Source: Littorina saxatilis (taxonomy: Eukaryota > Mollusca > Gastropoda > Littorinimorpha > Littorinidae). From it: a DNA stretch of 64,000 nucleotides. Below are positions 43,201-54,506 of this stretch, piece by piece; position 1 is the first letter of the stretch; every line of letters starts with the position of its first letter. The stretch lies in the NCBI RefSeq assembly GCF_037325665.1, contig NC_090254.1, positions 39,321,647 through 39,385,646 of the forward strand, written 5' to 3'. A model generated the notes under the pieces. That model saw only the letters and a program-made list of their open reading frames with translations. It was not told the origin of the DNA and did no database searches. Position numbers and translations under genes: made by a program.

Positions 43201-43396
43201 AGGGGTGGGACTTTTTTATACGTGATTTGAAAGGGGGTTAAGGAGAATGTATTTTTTACCTAATCCAAACGAGTTGAATTTTAGTCTCAGAATGCACCAG
43301 ATTGTACAGATTCTAATGTACCGTTTACAATTTTTTTCAAACCCCCCTAGAATAAAGGGATTTCCTTTTTTTTCATCACAAGAGAGTCCCACCCCT
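43201..43396. mobile_element. MITE family 2 copy
   Basis: Perfect 12-bp inverted ends AGGGGTGGGACT / AGTCCCACCCCT. The interior has CTAATCCAAACGAGTTGAAT, shared in inverse with 14356-14565. About 196 bp, non-coding. Confidence 0.75.
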
Positions 43397-44462
43397 GGTT
43401 TTGTGTTCGTTTGATCCACTTCTCTGTTATCGCGGGAAGTTGGGGTTTTGTTTTCAATTGTGTGTTTTTATAGGCTGGACAGTTTAGCACCTTTTCAATC
43501 TTTATCATTAACTGAAGATGTTTTCTTGTTCTGAGAGACGTTGTGGCCTTGAAGTAGCTTTTGCTGCTTAGAATTTTTAAACTTCAGAGAAATTGGAAAT
43601 TCAAATTAACGTTAAACTTAAAGACAATATCGTAAATGTAGTATGTACACTGGGTTTCAGTCAGGTGTACTCTTTGTTTCTCTCTCTCTTCTTTGTTTGT
43701 TTGCTAGGACTAGGAGAGATCTTTAAGACATTCATAGATATTCCTTCTCTTGTAAACAAGTTTCTGTTTGATTCCCATCACAGTCTGTGCTGATCTTAAA
43801 ATTATGGAAAACAATGTTCTTAACTGTTTGATTTGTGTTGTGTCAGTGTGACCTTCCACGAAGAGCTTTCGATGTTCATCTTCCTGCTGACCAGCTCATT
43901 ACATTTACAAGTTGACAGATGGCATAAACGACCTGTGTATTTAAACCATATTGCTGACAGTGATAGTGTCATTTCCAGTTCAGTGAGGAGGCCAATCTTT
44001 TTGCATTGCGGAGACAGCAAGAATCATACCTGGTTTCTGTTTCAGTTTGCGCTGAGGTTTATGCCTGTTTGTTTTGTACGTGTGCTTGGTAGCTCAGTGC
44101 TCATGTTGAATCGAGTTTTACAAGCAGGTAGCAAGGTTGTTATTGTACCATCAATGCCTGTGGTTATAACAGAGTCCTGAGTTACTATTCATCTGATTAT
44201 TGATAGATCAAAGGGCAGTAACTAACCATCCTTCTCTCTACAGTAATACAACGACATATAACGCATGCATGAGTTGTGAAGTGTGGGTAATAATCAGTGC
44301 AGTAGACAGACTGAAGAAGATTGGATTCATATAATATAAATGATAATGACTGTGATTTCTATTGGGCATTTCTTGTTTAGCGATTTAAGTAACACTCACA
44401 GTGTGGCAGGGTCATTATGTAAAAGAATGAGTGAGTACCTCTTTTGCAAATGTCAGAAAATC
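43397..44462. other. No feature recognised
   Basis: T/G-rich sequence. A plus-strand frame of 115 codons (43833-44180) has no recognisable domain and lacks any supporting splice context. Confidence 0.3.
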
Positions 44463-44474
44463 AGTCTTAAAAAA

Positions 44475-44887
44475 AAACAACGCGGGTTAGGGGGAGTCCC
44501 ATATTGGTTGGGACGAGAAAGAATTTACCCGATGCTAACCAGCATGTCGTAAGAGGCGACTAACAGGTTCTGTTTCTCCTTTTACCCTTGTTAAGTGTTT
44601 CTTGTATAGAATATAGTCAATGTTTGTAAAGATTTTAGTCAAGCAGTATGTAAGAAATGTTACGTCCTTTGTACTGGAAACTTGCATTCTCCCAGTAAGG
44701 TCATATATTGTACTACGTTGCAAGCCCCTGGAGCAATTTTTTGATTAGTGCTTTTGTGAACAAGAAACAATTAACAAGTGGCTCTATCCCATCTCCCCCC
44801 TTTCCCCTATCCCATCTCCCCCCTTCCCCCGTCGCGATATAACCTTGAATGGTTGAAAACGACGTTAAACACCAAATAAAGAAAGAA
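44475..44887 (+). mobile_element. SINE type S4, full length
   Basis: Starts near CGGGTTAGGGGGAGTCC, contains CCAGCATGTCGTAAGAGGCG, and ends GTTAAACACCAAATAAAG with an AAAG tail. A 12-bp target duplication AGTCTTAAAAAA (44463-44474 and 44888-44899) borders it. A small internal duplication TATCCCATCTCCCCCCTT lies near 44786-44825. The flank after it is a MITE family 1 fragment (to about 44940). Confidence 0.85.
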
Positions 44888-44944
44888 AGTCTTAAAAAAG
44901 AGGGAGTCTTAAAACAGAGGTACATTTACAGAGGTTACGAATGC

Positions 44945-45479
44945 AAAAAATTAACTAGACGAGAATGAAATGTTTTCTTTTTAAACTTGGTTGTAAAGTC
45001 TGCTCAGCATAGGTTGTGTTTAAGTGGCAAGCTGCAGAGGTTGTTTACGCAAGGAAAGGCCAGAGCGAAGTACATGTAGGCAGTTTGTCCATGGTTATGC
45101 AAGGCTGCTGAGTTGTGTTTACGTACTAAAGTAATGTTTGATGTAGGGTTTGCCTTTATTTAAAAAAACAAGGTTCTGATGTTTTGTTTTATGCTGGGCC
45201 TATTTTGTTTGTTCTGGGCTATGTTTCTTGTATCTGTTACTAGTTACGTTTCCATTGAATGTATGTAGAGGATACGGCTCAACAATTTCCTGGGGCTTTG
45301 CGCAGTATTTATTTACCAATTACATTGTGGAGAAGAATGATCCTGGGCTTTTTGTTGGGCGAGTTTTAATTTTCATTTTGAATGAGTTGTGATTTCCATC
45401 CTGTTTACTTCAAGTGTCAAACTTGTCTGCGTTTTACCATGTCTTGGGTTCAATGTCTGATATTAGTTGCACTGTTCTG
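44945..45479. other. No feature recognised
   Basis: T/G-rich sequence with no repeat ends or exons. Confidence 0.3.
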
Positions 45480-45809
45480 TTAGGCCAAAAAGAAAAAAAT
45501 ATGTCTGTTTCCGGTAACCCGACCGACCCTATTTTTAAACGCCGACCCTAAAGTTTCTTTTTCGCTTTTCGCACCAAAAAAAATAAAAAATGAAGTCAAG
45601 TATACTTTATTTAGTTTCAATATATCTAGGTCAAAAACATGTGCTAAATAATTGTAAGTAAACTAAGGAAGCGTTTAAAAAAAAAAAAGACGTCAAAACG
45701 TAAGAAATTTTTTTAATTTAAAAAAAAAACAAAAAAAAAACCCGACCGACTGACCCTATTTTTTTTGGCGATGTTACCGGAAACAGACATATTTTTCTTT
45801 TTGGCCTTA
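45480..45809. mobile_element. MITE family 3 copy
   Basis: Ends TTAGGCCAAAAAGAAAAAAA and its inverse, with TGTTTCCGGTAACCCGACCG close inside both. It parallels 42533-42823 but with compensating changes in both arms. Confidence 0.75.
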
Positions 45810-47124
45810 CATCCATTTCTCTTTTTCTTTCGGAGCAGTATTTTGAACAGCTCACAAGAAAGCGTACAGTACTTGATAAACCTCATCTGTTCAGTTGGTG
45901 TTGTTCTGGTTTAACCTCATTTCAATTTGATTTTACGTCTCTGCGTTGTTTTTATCTATACAATTTTTTGTTCATCGGCCTTGTTTTTATACAGCTCATA
46001 GTCTTAGCATCAAGATCTAGTGTTTACAGTGCCTCTTTTGTTCAACTAGTCTTACTTGCTAGATTTTTCCGTATTCCGCCTTTGCTTTTTAATGTTTTTC
46101 CCTTGTTTTTCAGCAGAATCTGTAAGGATAATTAACTTTGGTGAGACTTTTATAACACATGTAGTCACAAATAGATAAGGATTTGTCTGTTGGCCTAATC
46201 TTGCCTCGTTTTTTAATACAAGTCTGATTGTAGAGCAAGCTTCAGTGCAAAAACTTCATACACTGATAAGTATGTTAATGAGGAAGCATCAAAGACATGG
46301 TTGGCGAAACGAAGGGAGTTTTAATTTGTATGCATAATTTTGCACAAATCTTATGTAGGAAATACATGACTCTGGAATAATATGTTTTGGCCTTCATCAT
46401 TTCACCAATTATACTTGACTTTAAGTAATGTGAACTTTACATCTTGGTAGGTGGGACAAATTAAGTTGTGTTTGTATTAAACTAGTACAACTAATACTCA
46501 TTCATGTGCAGGGCAATACCCCTTTACGGATTTTTTACAATTAATTGTGAGTCGTTGCACGTTGAAGTCATTATTTGTTTCTGCTGAAGAGATCTTTTTC
46601 AATTGGGGGTAACGACAGCTTTATCTCGGTTACCTGAAGGTGTTCCAAGCTTTGTTTTTCTTTGAGAACAAAGAACTGTGTGACTTAAAACAAGATTTGA
46701 AGATGTTTTGAAGGGGTGAATAGTATTTGATTTTGTGTTTAGATGATTTTTGACAGGGGTATGAAGTTTCTTGTAAATGCTGCAAAAGGTACTTTTCATT
46801 ACATAAAAAAGAGGAAAAAATGAATGGTTAATATGTGAAAAGTTGTTAAAAAAATTTTTTTAAAATAAAAATTTAAAAAAAATTAAAAAATTATTTAAAA
46901 AAGTGGAAAGTTTACTCATTGACAAAACAAAACTTTCCCCAAGTGGTGGTAACAATTTGTCAGCGATGCTACGTTTGATAAGTTCACCTTTTTATGCATG
47001 ATTTTGAAACTTCAGCTGTCTTTTTGTTTTTGTTTTATTGTTGTTGTATTTTACATCACCAAACTGTACCTCACCGCTGCCGTTTGAGAATCTGAAGCCG
47101 TTGACTGCTATCCATGCATGTCTC
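45810..47124. other. No feature recognised
   Basis: T-rich plus strand with A/T homopolymers around 46850-46905. No coding signal. Confidence 0.3.
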
Positions 47125-47600
47125 CAGTATAATTATGTTTGTGTCTTGTCTTCTTTGCAGTATAATTATGTTTGTGTCCTGAATGTCTTCTTCGCAGTAT
47201 AATTATGTTTGTGTCCTGTCTTCTTTGCAGTATAATTATGTTTGTGTCCTGTCTTCTTTGCAGTATAATTATGTTTGTGTCTTGTCTTCTTTGCAGTATA
47301 ATTATGTTTGTGTCTTGAATGTCTTCTTCGCAGTATAATTATGTTTGTGTCTTGTCTTCTTCGCAGTATAATTATGTTTGTGTCTTGAATGTCTTCTTCG
47401 CAGTATAATTATGTTTGTGTCTTGAATGTCTTCTTCGCAGTATAATTATGTTTGTGTCTTGAATGTCTTCTTCGCAGTATAATTATGTTTGTGTCTTGAA
47501 TGTCTTCTTCGCAGTATAATTATGTTTGTGTCTTGAATGTCTTCTTTGCAGTATAATTATGTTTGTGTCTTGTTTTCTTTGCAGTATAATTATGTTTGTG
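47125..47600. repeat. Minisatellite, about 14 copies of a 32-38 bp unit
   Basis: Each unit holds CAGTATAATTATGTTTGTGT followed by CTTGTCTTCTTTG or CTTGAATGTCTTCTTCG, so two unit lengths (about 33 and 37 bp) alternate irregularly. The junction TCTTCTTTGCAG looks like a splice acceptor on the plus strand. Diverged half units continue to about 47700. Confidence 0.9.
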
Positions 47601-47757
47601 TCTAAATGTCTGGTCTGCGGTAGAATGATTTGTCTGTCTTTTCTACAGTATAGTGATATTTCTGCATTGTTTGCAGTATACTTATGTTTCTGTCTATGTC
47701 TTGCACTTGCTGATTCTTGTGATACAACCCTCGTCAGTATGCGTAATTCTTTTTTTT

Positions 47758-48533
47758 GACTCACATGCGAAGCAAAAGTGAGTCTATGTACTCACCCGAG
47801 TCGTCCGTCCGTCCGTCCGTCCGTCCGTCCGTCCGTCCGGACGTCCGTCCGTCCGTCCGGAAAACTTTAACGTTGGATATTTCTTGGACACTATTCAGTC
47901 TATCAGTACCAAATTTGGCAAGATGGTGTATGATGACAAGGCCCCAAAAAACATACATAGCATCTTGACCTAGCTTCAAGGTCAAGGTCGCAGGGGCCAT
48001 AAATGTTGCCTAAAAAACAGCTATTTTTCATATTTTTCCCATTTTCTCTGAAGTTTTTGAGATTCAATACCTCACCTATATATGATATATAGGGCAAAGT
48101 AAGCCCCATCTTTTGATACCAGTTTGGTTTACCTTGCTTCAAGGTCAAGGTCACAGGAGCTCTTCAAAGTTGGATTGTATACATATTTTGAAGTGACCTT
48201 GACCCTGAACTATGGAAGATAACTGTTTCAAACTTAAAAATTATGTGGGGCACATGTTATGCTTTCATCATGAGACACATTCGGTCACATATGATCAAGG
48301 TCAAGGTCACTTTGACCCTTATGAAATGTGACCAAAATAAGGTAGTGAACCACTAAAAGTGACCATATCTCATGGTAGAAAGAGCCAATAAGCACCATTG
48401 TACTTCCTATGTCTTGAATTAACAGCTTTGTGTTGCATGACCTTGGATGACCTTGACCTTGGGTCAAGGTCACATGTATTTTGGTAGGAAAAATGTGTAA
48501 AGCATGTGAGTCGTATGGGCTTTGCCCTTCTTG
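47758..48533. mobile_element. Dispersed element with GACTCACATGC ends and AAGGTCAAGGTCA motifs
   Basis: The inverted ends are GACTCACATGC (47758) and GCATGTGAGTC (48502-48512); the right side extends through GGGCTTTGCCCTTCTTG. Near the left end is a (GTCC)n microsatellite (about 47800-47860). The body repeats AGGTCAAGGTC-type phrases at about 47979, 48141, 48297 and 48462 in one orientation, and TGACCTTGACC at about 48193 and 48448 in the other. No coding frame is seen. Confidence 0.7.
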
Positions 48534-48539
48534 TTTTTT

Positions 48540-49060
48540 CTTTTATTAACTCCGAAGGCCCTCCAGGTCCCTTTTGTCACAGATTATTTTTCTTTTGTGT
48601 CTTGTTTAATGCTTTGGGGGTGAATTTTATGGATGAACAAAACAATGCGTCTGTTTGAGAAGCTTATGGCAGTTTAATACAGATTATAATGCTTATTGTG
48701 ATGAGTTCTGTGAATGTATGCGGTTGTGCTGATAATTGAGACAAGCCCCTGCTATCCGAGTGATATTGCAAGACCTGTTGAGCTTAAGGGGTGGGGGTGG
48801 GAGTCAAATGTGTCCAAATACACCCCCCTCCCCCCCCCCCCCCCATCCCAACCACTTTTATGTACATGTATTTATTTTCTTGAAATGTTTTTCTATTATT
48901 TTGTTTTTGTTTAGGACATGCTTCAGGTTCACATTTGTCAAACAGTGTACCTAAGGCGTGAGTGGATGCATTCTTGGTTGAATTATGTGCATGTAAGTTT
49001 CAAGCATTCTCAAACTTATGGTGTGCTGTGAGTGTTATATAAGGTTTGTGTCATGATGAT
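48540..49060. other. No feature recognised
   Basis: T/G-rich sequence with a poly-C run at about 48825-48844. Confidence 0.3.
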
Positions 49061-49065
49061 TTAGT

Positions 49066-49320
49066 GTCGGAAATGTTTTGTATGTGTGTGGATGTGGAAA
49101 ATCTCACTGTTGGACAAGTATTTTGTATGTGTGTTAACATGGCAAATCTCAGTGTCGGACAAGTATTTTGTGAATGTGGCAAAATCTGAGTGTTGGACAA
49201 GTATTTGTGTGCTTGTGAATGGGGCAGATCTCAGCGTCGGACAATTTTGTGTGCGTGTGAATGTGGCGAATGTTAACGACGGACGTATTTAGTATGTGTG
49301 TGTGACTGTGGCAAATCTTG
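49066..49320. repeat. Degenerate 43-50 bp tandem repeat, about 6 copies
   Basis: Units contain AAATCTCAGTGTCGGACAAG and TTTTGTGTGTGTGAATGTGG with many changes and length differences, so the array is old. Confidence 0.7.
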
Positions 49321-50285
49321 ACTTTAGTACACTTTGATATGCAATGTGCATGATATTGATAATACTTTGGTTCCCGCCTAATTCATGCCTGATCTTCCAT
49401 TACCAGCTTTACTCCTTGTGTTTTGAGTGACTGCTTCTTTTAAATTGCTGATCAAACAACTTAGGTGAGGGGGAGGGGGGTGGCTTTTCCGAGTGTGTGG
49501 TCCAATTTTTTTTCTCTGTGTGCGACTGAGTTTTGTTCAATCAGCGTGAATGTACCAAAGATGATTGACAGATTGTGTTTGCTTTGAGGAACGGAAGGAT
49601 TTTTTGTGTGTCCAAATTTCAGTCATGTGGTCAGAATAATTCAAAGTTTGACATTTTTTTTACTGTGACATCTGTTCGCAAATTTTGCTTTTTATTCGTC
49701 GGACGTGTGTGAAAACAATCTCTGTATTTTTAATTTATTATTGCGGTTCTTGCTTCTGAATCCTACATGTCTGAGACTGAAAAATTTTCACAGATTGTGC
49801 AGGAATGTGAAAACTCTTTGAGTGCATAAAATCCAGAATCTAATGTCATGAGGGCAGAGTTGCGTGTGTTCGAGGAGGGTCTGTTCGCGAAGTATGCCTG
49901 CATGTTTATGGTTTCAGATGTTCAGCAGAAAACACAGGCGTTCTAATGAAAACTTGCTCTTGAAGTTTCAGTGATGATGATTATGACTTATATGCTTGTA
50001 TGCTTGTTTAGACATTCTTGACGGTTTACGTATTTCCCTAAACATGTCAGCCTGAAAAATGTGGACATGGAAAATGAGAAATCGTTTTTGTATGAGAAGC
50101 AGTGGCATTATGAAGACAGTTGGTCGTGTAATGGTTTTGAGCTGCTTTTTATAATACCCTGAGCCTGCCAATGTGTGGATGTGAAAAGGCCATTCTGTGA
50201 AAGCAATTACCATTTTATGTATGCTTGTGAATGATGACAATTTTTTAGACAGTTCAGAATAAAGATGATCAGAGAGGAGATTACT
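49321..50285. other. No feature recognised
   Basis: T/G-rich sequence without exons. An AATAAA at about 50260, on the plus strand before the satellite, is a possible polyadenylation signal for a transcript starting at the PABP-like gene. Confidence 0.3.
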
Positions 50286-50286
50286 T

Positions 50287-50918
50287 TTCAGTTGTGATTT
50301 GTATGGACTATGACAGCTTGTAAGATACAGTTGTGATTTGTACGGACTGTGACAGCTTGTAAGATACAGTTGTGATTTGTACGGACTGTGACAGCTTGTA
50401 AGATACAGTTGTGATTTGTCCGGACTATGACAGCTTGTAAGATACAGTTGTGATTTGTACGGACTGTGACAGCTTGTAAGATACAGTTGTGATTTGTACG
50501 GACTATGACAGCTTGTAAGATACAGTTGTGATTTGTATGGACTGTGACAGCTTGTAAGATACAGTTGTGATTTGTATGGACTATGACAGCTTGTAAGATA
50601 CAGTTGTGATTTGCACGGACTATGACAGCTTGTAGGATACAGTTGTGATTTGTACGGACTATGACAGCTTGTAAGATACAGTTGTGATTTGTACGGACTA
50701 TGACAGCTTGTAAGATACAGTTGTGATTTGTACGGACTATGACAGCTTGTAAGATACAGTTGTGATTTGTATGGACTATGACAGCTTGTAAGATACAGTT
50801 GTGATTTGTACGGACTGTGACAGCTTGTAAGATACAGTTGTGATTTGTACGGACTGTGACAGCTTGTAAGATACAGTTGTGATTTGTACGGACTATGACA
50901 GCTTGTAAGATACAGTTG
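50287..50918. repeat. 39-bp satellite, about 16 copies
   Basis: The unit is ACAGTTGTGATTTGTACGGA followed by CTATGACAGCTTGTAAGAT. Copies differ only at a few fixed places (CTATG/CTGTG, TACGG/TATGG). Because 39 is a multiple of three, two minus-strand frames stay open over the whole array (13-residue repeats such as KSQLYLTSCHSPY), which is expected without selection. Confidence 0.95.
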
Positions 50919-51675
50919 AACCTCTCTATTAAGATCTCCAACAATCTGAAAAATTCGGTTTAGTCCTTTAAAATGGAGATACATTTACAGAGGTTATAAA
51001 AAAAGTCTGAGAAAACGGAGTCTTGAAAGGGTAGAAGTCTTAACCCTTACACTGGTGCTTCTTCTTCTTCTTCTGCGGGGCTGAAACTCCCATGTACACT
51101 CGTGTTTTGCACGAGTGGAATTTTACGTGTATGACCGTTTTTACCCCGCCATTCAGGCAGCATACGCCGCTTTCGGAGGAAGCATGCTGGGTATTTTCGT
51201 GTTTCTATAACCCACCGAACTCTGACATGGATTACAGGATCTTTTTCGTGCGCACTTGGTCTTGTGCTTGCGTGTACACACGGGGGGTGTTCGGACACCG
51301 AGGAGAGTCTGCACACAAAGTTGACTCTGAGAAATAAATCTCTCGCCGAACGTGGGGACGAACTCACGCTGACAGCGGCCAACTGAATACAAATCCAGCG
51401 CGCTACCGACTGAGCTACATCCCCGCCCGCACTGGTGCAATTCTGTAACACATGTTATATAGCCACTGGTGAATTAACAGAGAGAAAAATAAGAAAAAGG
51501 TCATATAGGTTTTCGCATCCATGGGAGGTAATCGGAACCGACCAAACAGACTGAGCCCGTAGCGCGACATTATGTTGTGACAACTAGGAGACATTATACG
51601 TAAAGTAGCGCGACATATGTCGCGACAACCAGCCTAGGGGTAAAATAAGGGGGTCTTAAAAGGGGGGTCAATTGT
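50913..51675. mobile_element. MITE family 1 copy with two levels of nesting
   Basis: Left CAGTTGAACCTCTC and right GGGGGGTCAATTGTA are family ends, with TTTACAGAGGTTATAAA inside. A second element (about 51040-51644, ends TTAACCCTTACACTGG and a diverged CCTAGGGGTAAAA) interrupts it, and that one carries a SINE at 51059-51429. The TTAA at its left edge hints at a piggyBac-type insertion (inference). Confidence 0.55.
51059..51429 (-). mobile_element. SINE type S1, full length
   Basis: Minus-strand copy with head GATGTAGCTCAGTCGGTAGC near 51425, the ACGCAAGCACAAGACC body and a (GAA)n tail at 51059. A 9-bp target duplication CACTGGTGC (51050-51058 and 51430-51438) borders it. Confidence 0.85.
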
Positions 51676-52671
51676 AGTTGATCAGTTTCTGTAGGTACAA
51701 TCTCAAGCCTGATCTTTACCATTATATAGAGAAATGGTCAACTGAATCTCTAAAGAGCCTGACAAGTTATGGTTGATTAACAGCACAGACTGACTTGCAT
51801 TTGGGATTGTGTTCATTTGAATGAAGACTTAAATAGTACATCTTGGTGACATTTCAAGGCTCTGCTGAATAACTGAACATAATTGCATGATAATAAAAGC
51901 TCTGTCAAGATAGGGCTAAATGTTGTGCATCATTCATGAATCTGCCTCCGAAGTCAAAACAAAAGCATGCTTAATCCCATCCAAGCATCTCATATTGATA
52001 TACCACTTCAATGTTTTCTTCCATAAGGGTTCCGAATTATAGGAAAACCATGTCAAATGCTTATAACCATGATTACTGCATACTACAATGTGTATACTGT
52101 GTTCAAGTTTGATCACAGCTAGTATTACTGTAAGAGTTTTGTGAAAGGCTTTTTTTTTCCTGTTCTTTTTTGACAATGAATATGTGAATGTGAGACTATG
52201 CCAAAATGAAAAATGCTTGGCTGTTTTTAATGGTATGTCCAGGACAATAATCTCATTTTTGCATTTCCTTCTCTGTACTGGAAAATAAGAGCCAGTATGG
52301 TCATAATGTCTATTAAACTCACAAGAGTTCTGATGTATTGCGATTACAAAATGTGTTGAAAGGACAATTTCGTACAGACTCACATAATATTGCTGAATGC
52401 TTTGCTCCTCTTTACTTGTTTTAAAGAAATGATGCCCCAAAAACTTGTTGACGCCGTGTTGAAACGTTGACTTACCACATGACGTTCTGAGCTGCACCCA
52501 CCACCCCCCTCCCCCTGCCTAGCCTCACAAAGCAACTTGTGACCAAAAAAATGTTGAACTGATTGGGGCTTTTATGAAAAATGCTGCAAACCGATACTTT
52601 ACGCAAATAAACTGAAGTTTGTAACTTGTGTTGTTTGGAAAGAATCGGTGTGTGTGGAAAGTTCTGCGTGT

Positions 52672-52709
<38 letters not shown>

Positions 52710-53560
52710 CTTTTGATAATACTTGTGCTATGCAAATGTGTCAATAGAAAATGTCCAAGGAAAAAACCTGTCAGGGCTGTTAAAGAGTTGTGTCCCTTAA
52801 TTAAACAATGGGGGGCAAATTACAATAAAACTTTCGCACTCTTCAAGTGACTCGACCTTGTTTGCTCAATTTTGATGGGGCGCAACTTTTTCGCAGTACC
52901 GACTAGACTGAGTTATTTTTCCGAACACTGTCTATTGAACTTTTTGAATTTCTCGTTTTTAACAAAACTGATCAACACCTATATTGCACTAACACGCAAT
53001 CACACTGTGAAAAATGCAAAATCAAAATGCAAGTAACGTGCCGTGATTCAAGGCCTGCTTTATTTGAAGGCATTTTTTCTGACAATTGACACACAACACC
53101 CATGCTGACAATGTTTATTAACAGATAGTGTTTCATATTTCTGCTCCTCTCCATCCCCCAGAAACTAGATAAAACTATTATTTTGAAGAACAACAATATT
53201 CTGAGCAAACAGAAGGTTTTTAGTACATGTAGCTGAAAGCAAACGATCAAAAGTAATTTTTATGCTGCAAAACCAGAAGCAATGTATATTAATTTTCCAT
53301 AAATTGAAATTATTATTGACACTCTAAATGCTGTGGTTGTGATTGTATTACCAAATAAGCAACACAAGGCACAAAATCAGATAATGATTTGAAGCACTTG
53401 TATGCCTTGATGGTGACTGACTACCCGCCTTAGAGCTGTGAAGCAGTTCTGAATTTTGTGTTACAAATCAATCATCCAAATGTACAAATTGTTAGGAGAA
53501 GACAATAAAGTCCAAAATGCAATACAGTACAATAAAAAATAAAAAAAATGTTACCTGCAG
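51676..53560. other. Non-coding; (TG)n at about 52668-52706
   Basis: A minus-strand frame of 187 codons (51934-52497) shows no domain, signal peptide or codon pattern that would support a gene. A (TG)n microsatellite lies at 52668-52706. AATAAA-like sites at 52606 and 52825 are possible ends of long plus-strand transcripts. Confidence 0.35.
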
Positions 53561-54112
53561 AGTTTTCAACCCATAGCTCAAAAGCGTGTTGTGTGACCTA
53601 ATTATAACGGAATTTTCTGAATGCTGTCAAGTAAGCTTGCAGAAAAAATGGAGACATTGTTCAGTCGGACAGGCGAAACACTGTGAAACGGTTTAGAGGA
53701 AGCCAAACACCCCACAACAGGCAAGACGCTGAAGAAAATGTTGACAAAGAGATGAGAGAGTTGAGACAAGAAAGAGAGAGAGAACTTAATTCATGCAAAT
53801 CAGATAATATATATCACATATTCATAATTAATACACATCAATTATCACAGTTATAAAGCAACAGAATGCTCACAGCATTACTTATGATCAAACTTTCTCT
53901 TGTCAAAAAAATGTAAGTGATTTAGGGCTCACAATCAAACAACTCTTATACTGACTGTCATCAGAGACATACATACAGTCATTGATCTTTAAAATAAAAA
54001 AATAACTGTTAAAAGAAAAGAAGATAAAGACAGTCTTCATCTGGACTGCGTAGTCCAAAGCGTGATCGATTGAAGGCTAATAAAGCAATAATCAAGTCAA
54101 TTCAGAGCATGT
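53561..54112. other. No feature recognised
   Basis: A-rich sequence with no exons or repeat ends; the strand bias of the preceding 13 kb is lost here. Confidence 0.3.
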
Positions 54113-54123
54113 CTGACAAGGGG

Positions 54124-54437
54124 TTTGTTTGTTTGTTTGTTCGTTCATGGGCTGAAACTCCCGCCATTTAGGCAGCCATACACCGCTTTCGAAGGAAGCA
54201 TGCTGGGTATTTTCGTGTTTCTATAACCCACCGAACTCTGACATGGATTACAGGATCTTTTCCGTGCGCACTTGGTCTTGTGCTTGCGTGTACACACGGG
54301 GGTGTTCGGACACCGAGGAGAGTCTGCACACAAAGTTGACTCTGAGAAATAAATCTCTCGCCGAACGTGGGGACGAACTCACGCTGACAGCGGCCAACAA
54401 ATCCAGCGCGCTACCGACTGAGCTACATCCCCGCCTC
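54124..54437 (-). mobile_element. SINE type S1 with a CAAA tail
   Basis: Same head and body as 51059-51429 but with an internal shortening before the tail and a (CAAA)n tail (54124-54145) in place of (GAA)n. A perfect 11-bp target duplication CTGACAAGGGG (54113-54123 and 54438-54448) defines the ends. Confidence 0.85.
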
Positions 54438-54506
54438 CTGACAAGGGGGGACAATCGAAAGAGTTATGCGAATCTGTCTGTGAGCGCCTTCAATAAAAAT
54501 GCCGTA

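Noticed and set aside
43833-44180. 115-codon plus-strand frame
   Set aside because: No domain or splice context; chance frame in T/G-rich DNA.
47125-47600. CRISPR-like array
   Set aside because: Units are tandem without unique spacers, and the genome is eukaryotic.
51934-52497. 187-codon minus-strand frame
   Set aside because: Composition is that of translated A/T-rich DNA; no motif, signal or promoter seen.
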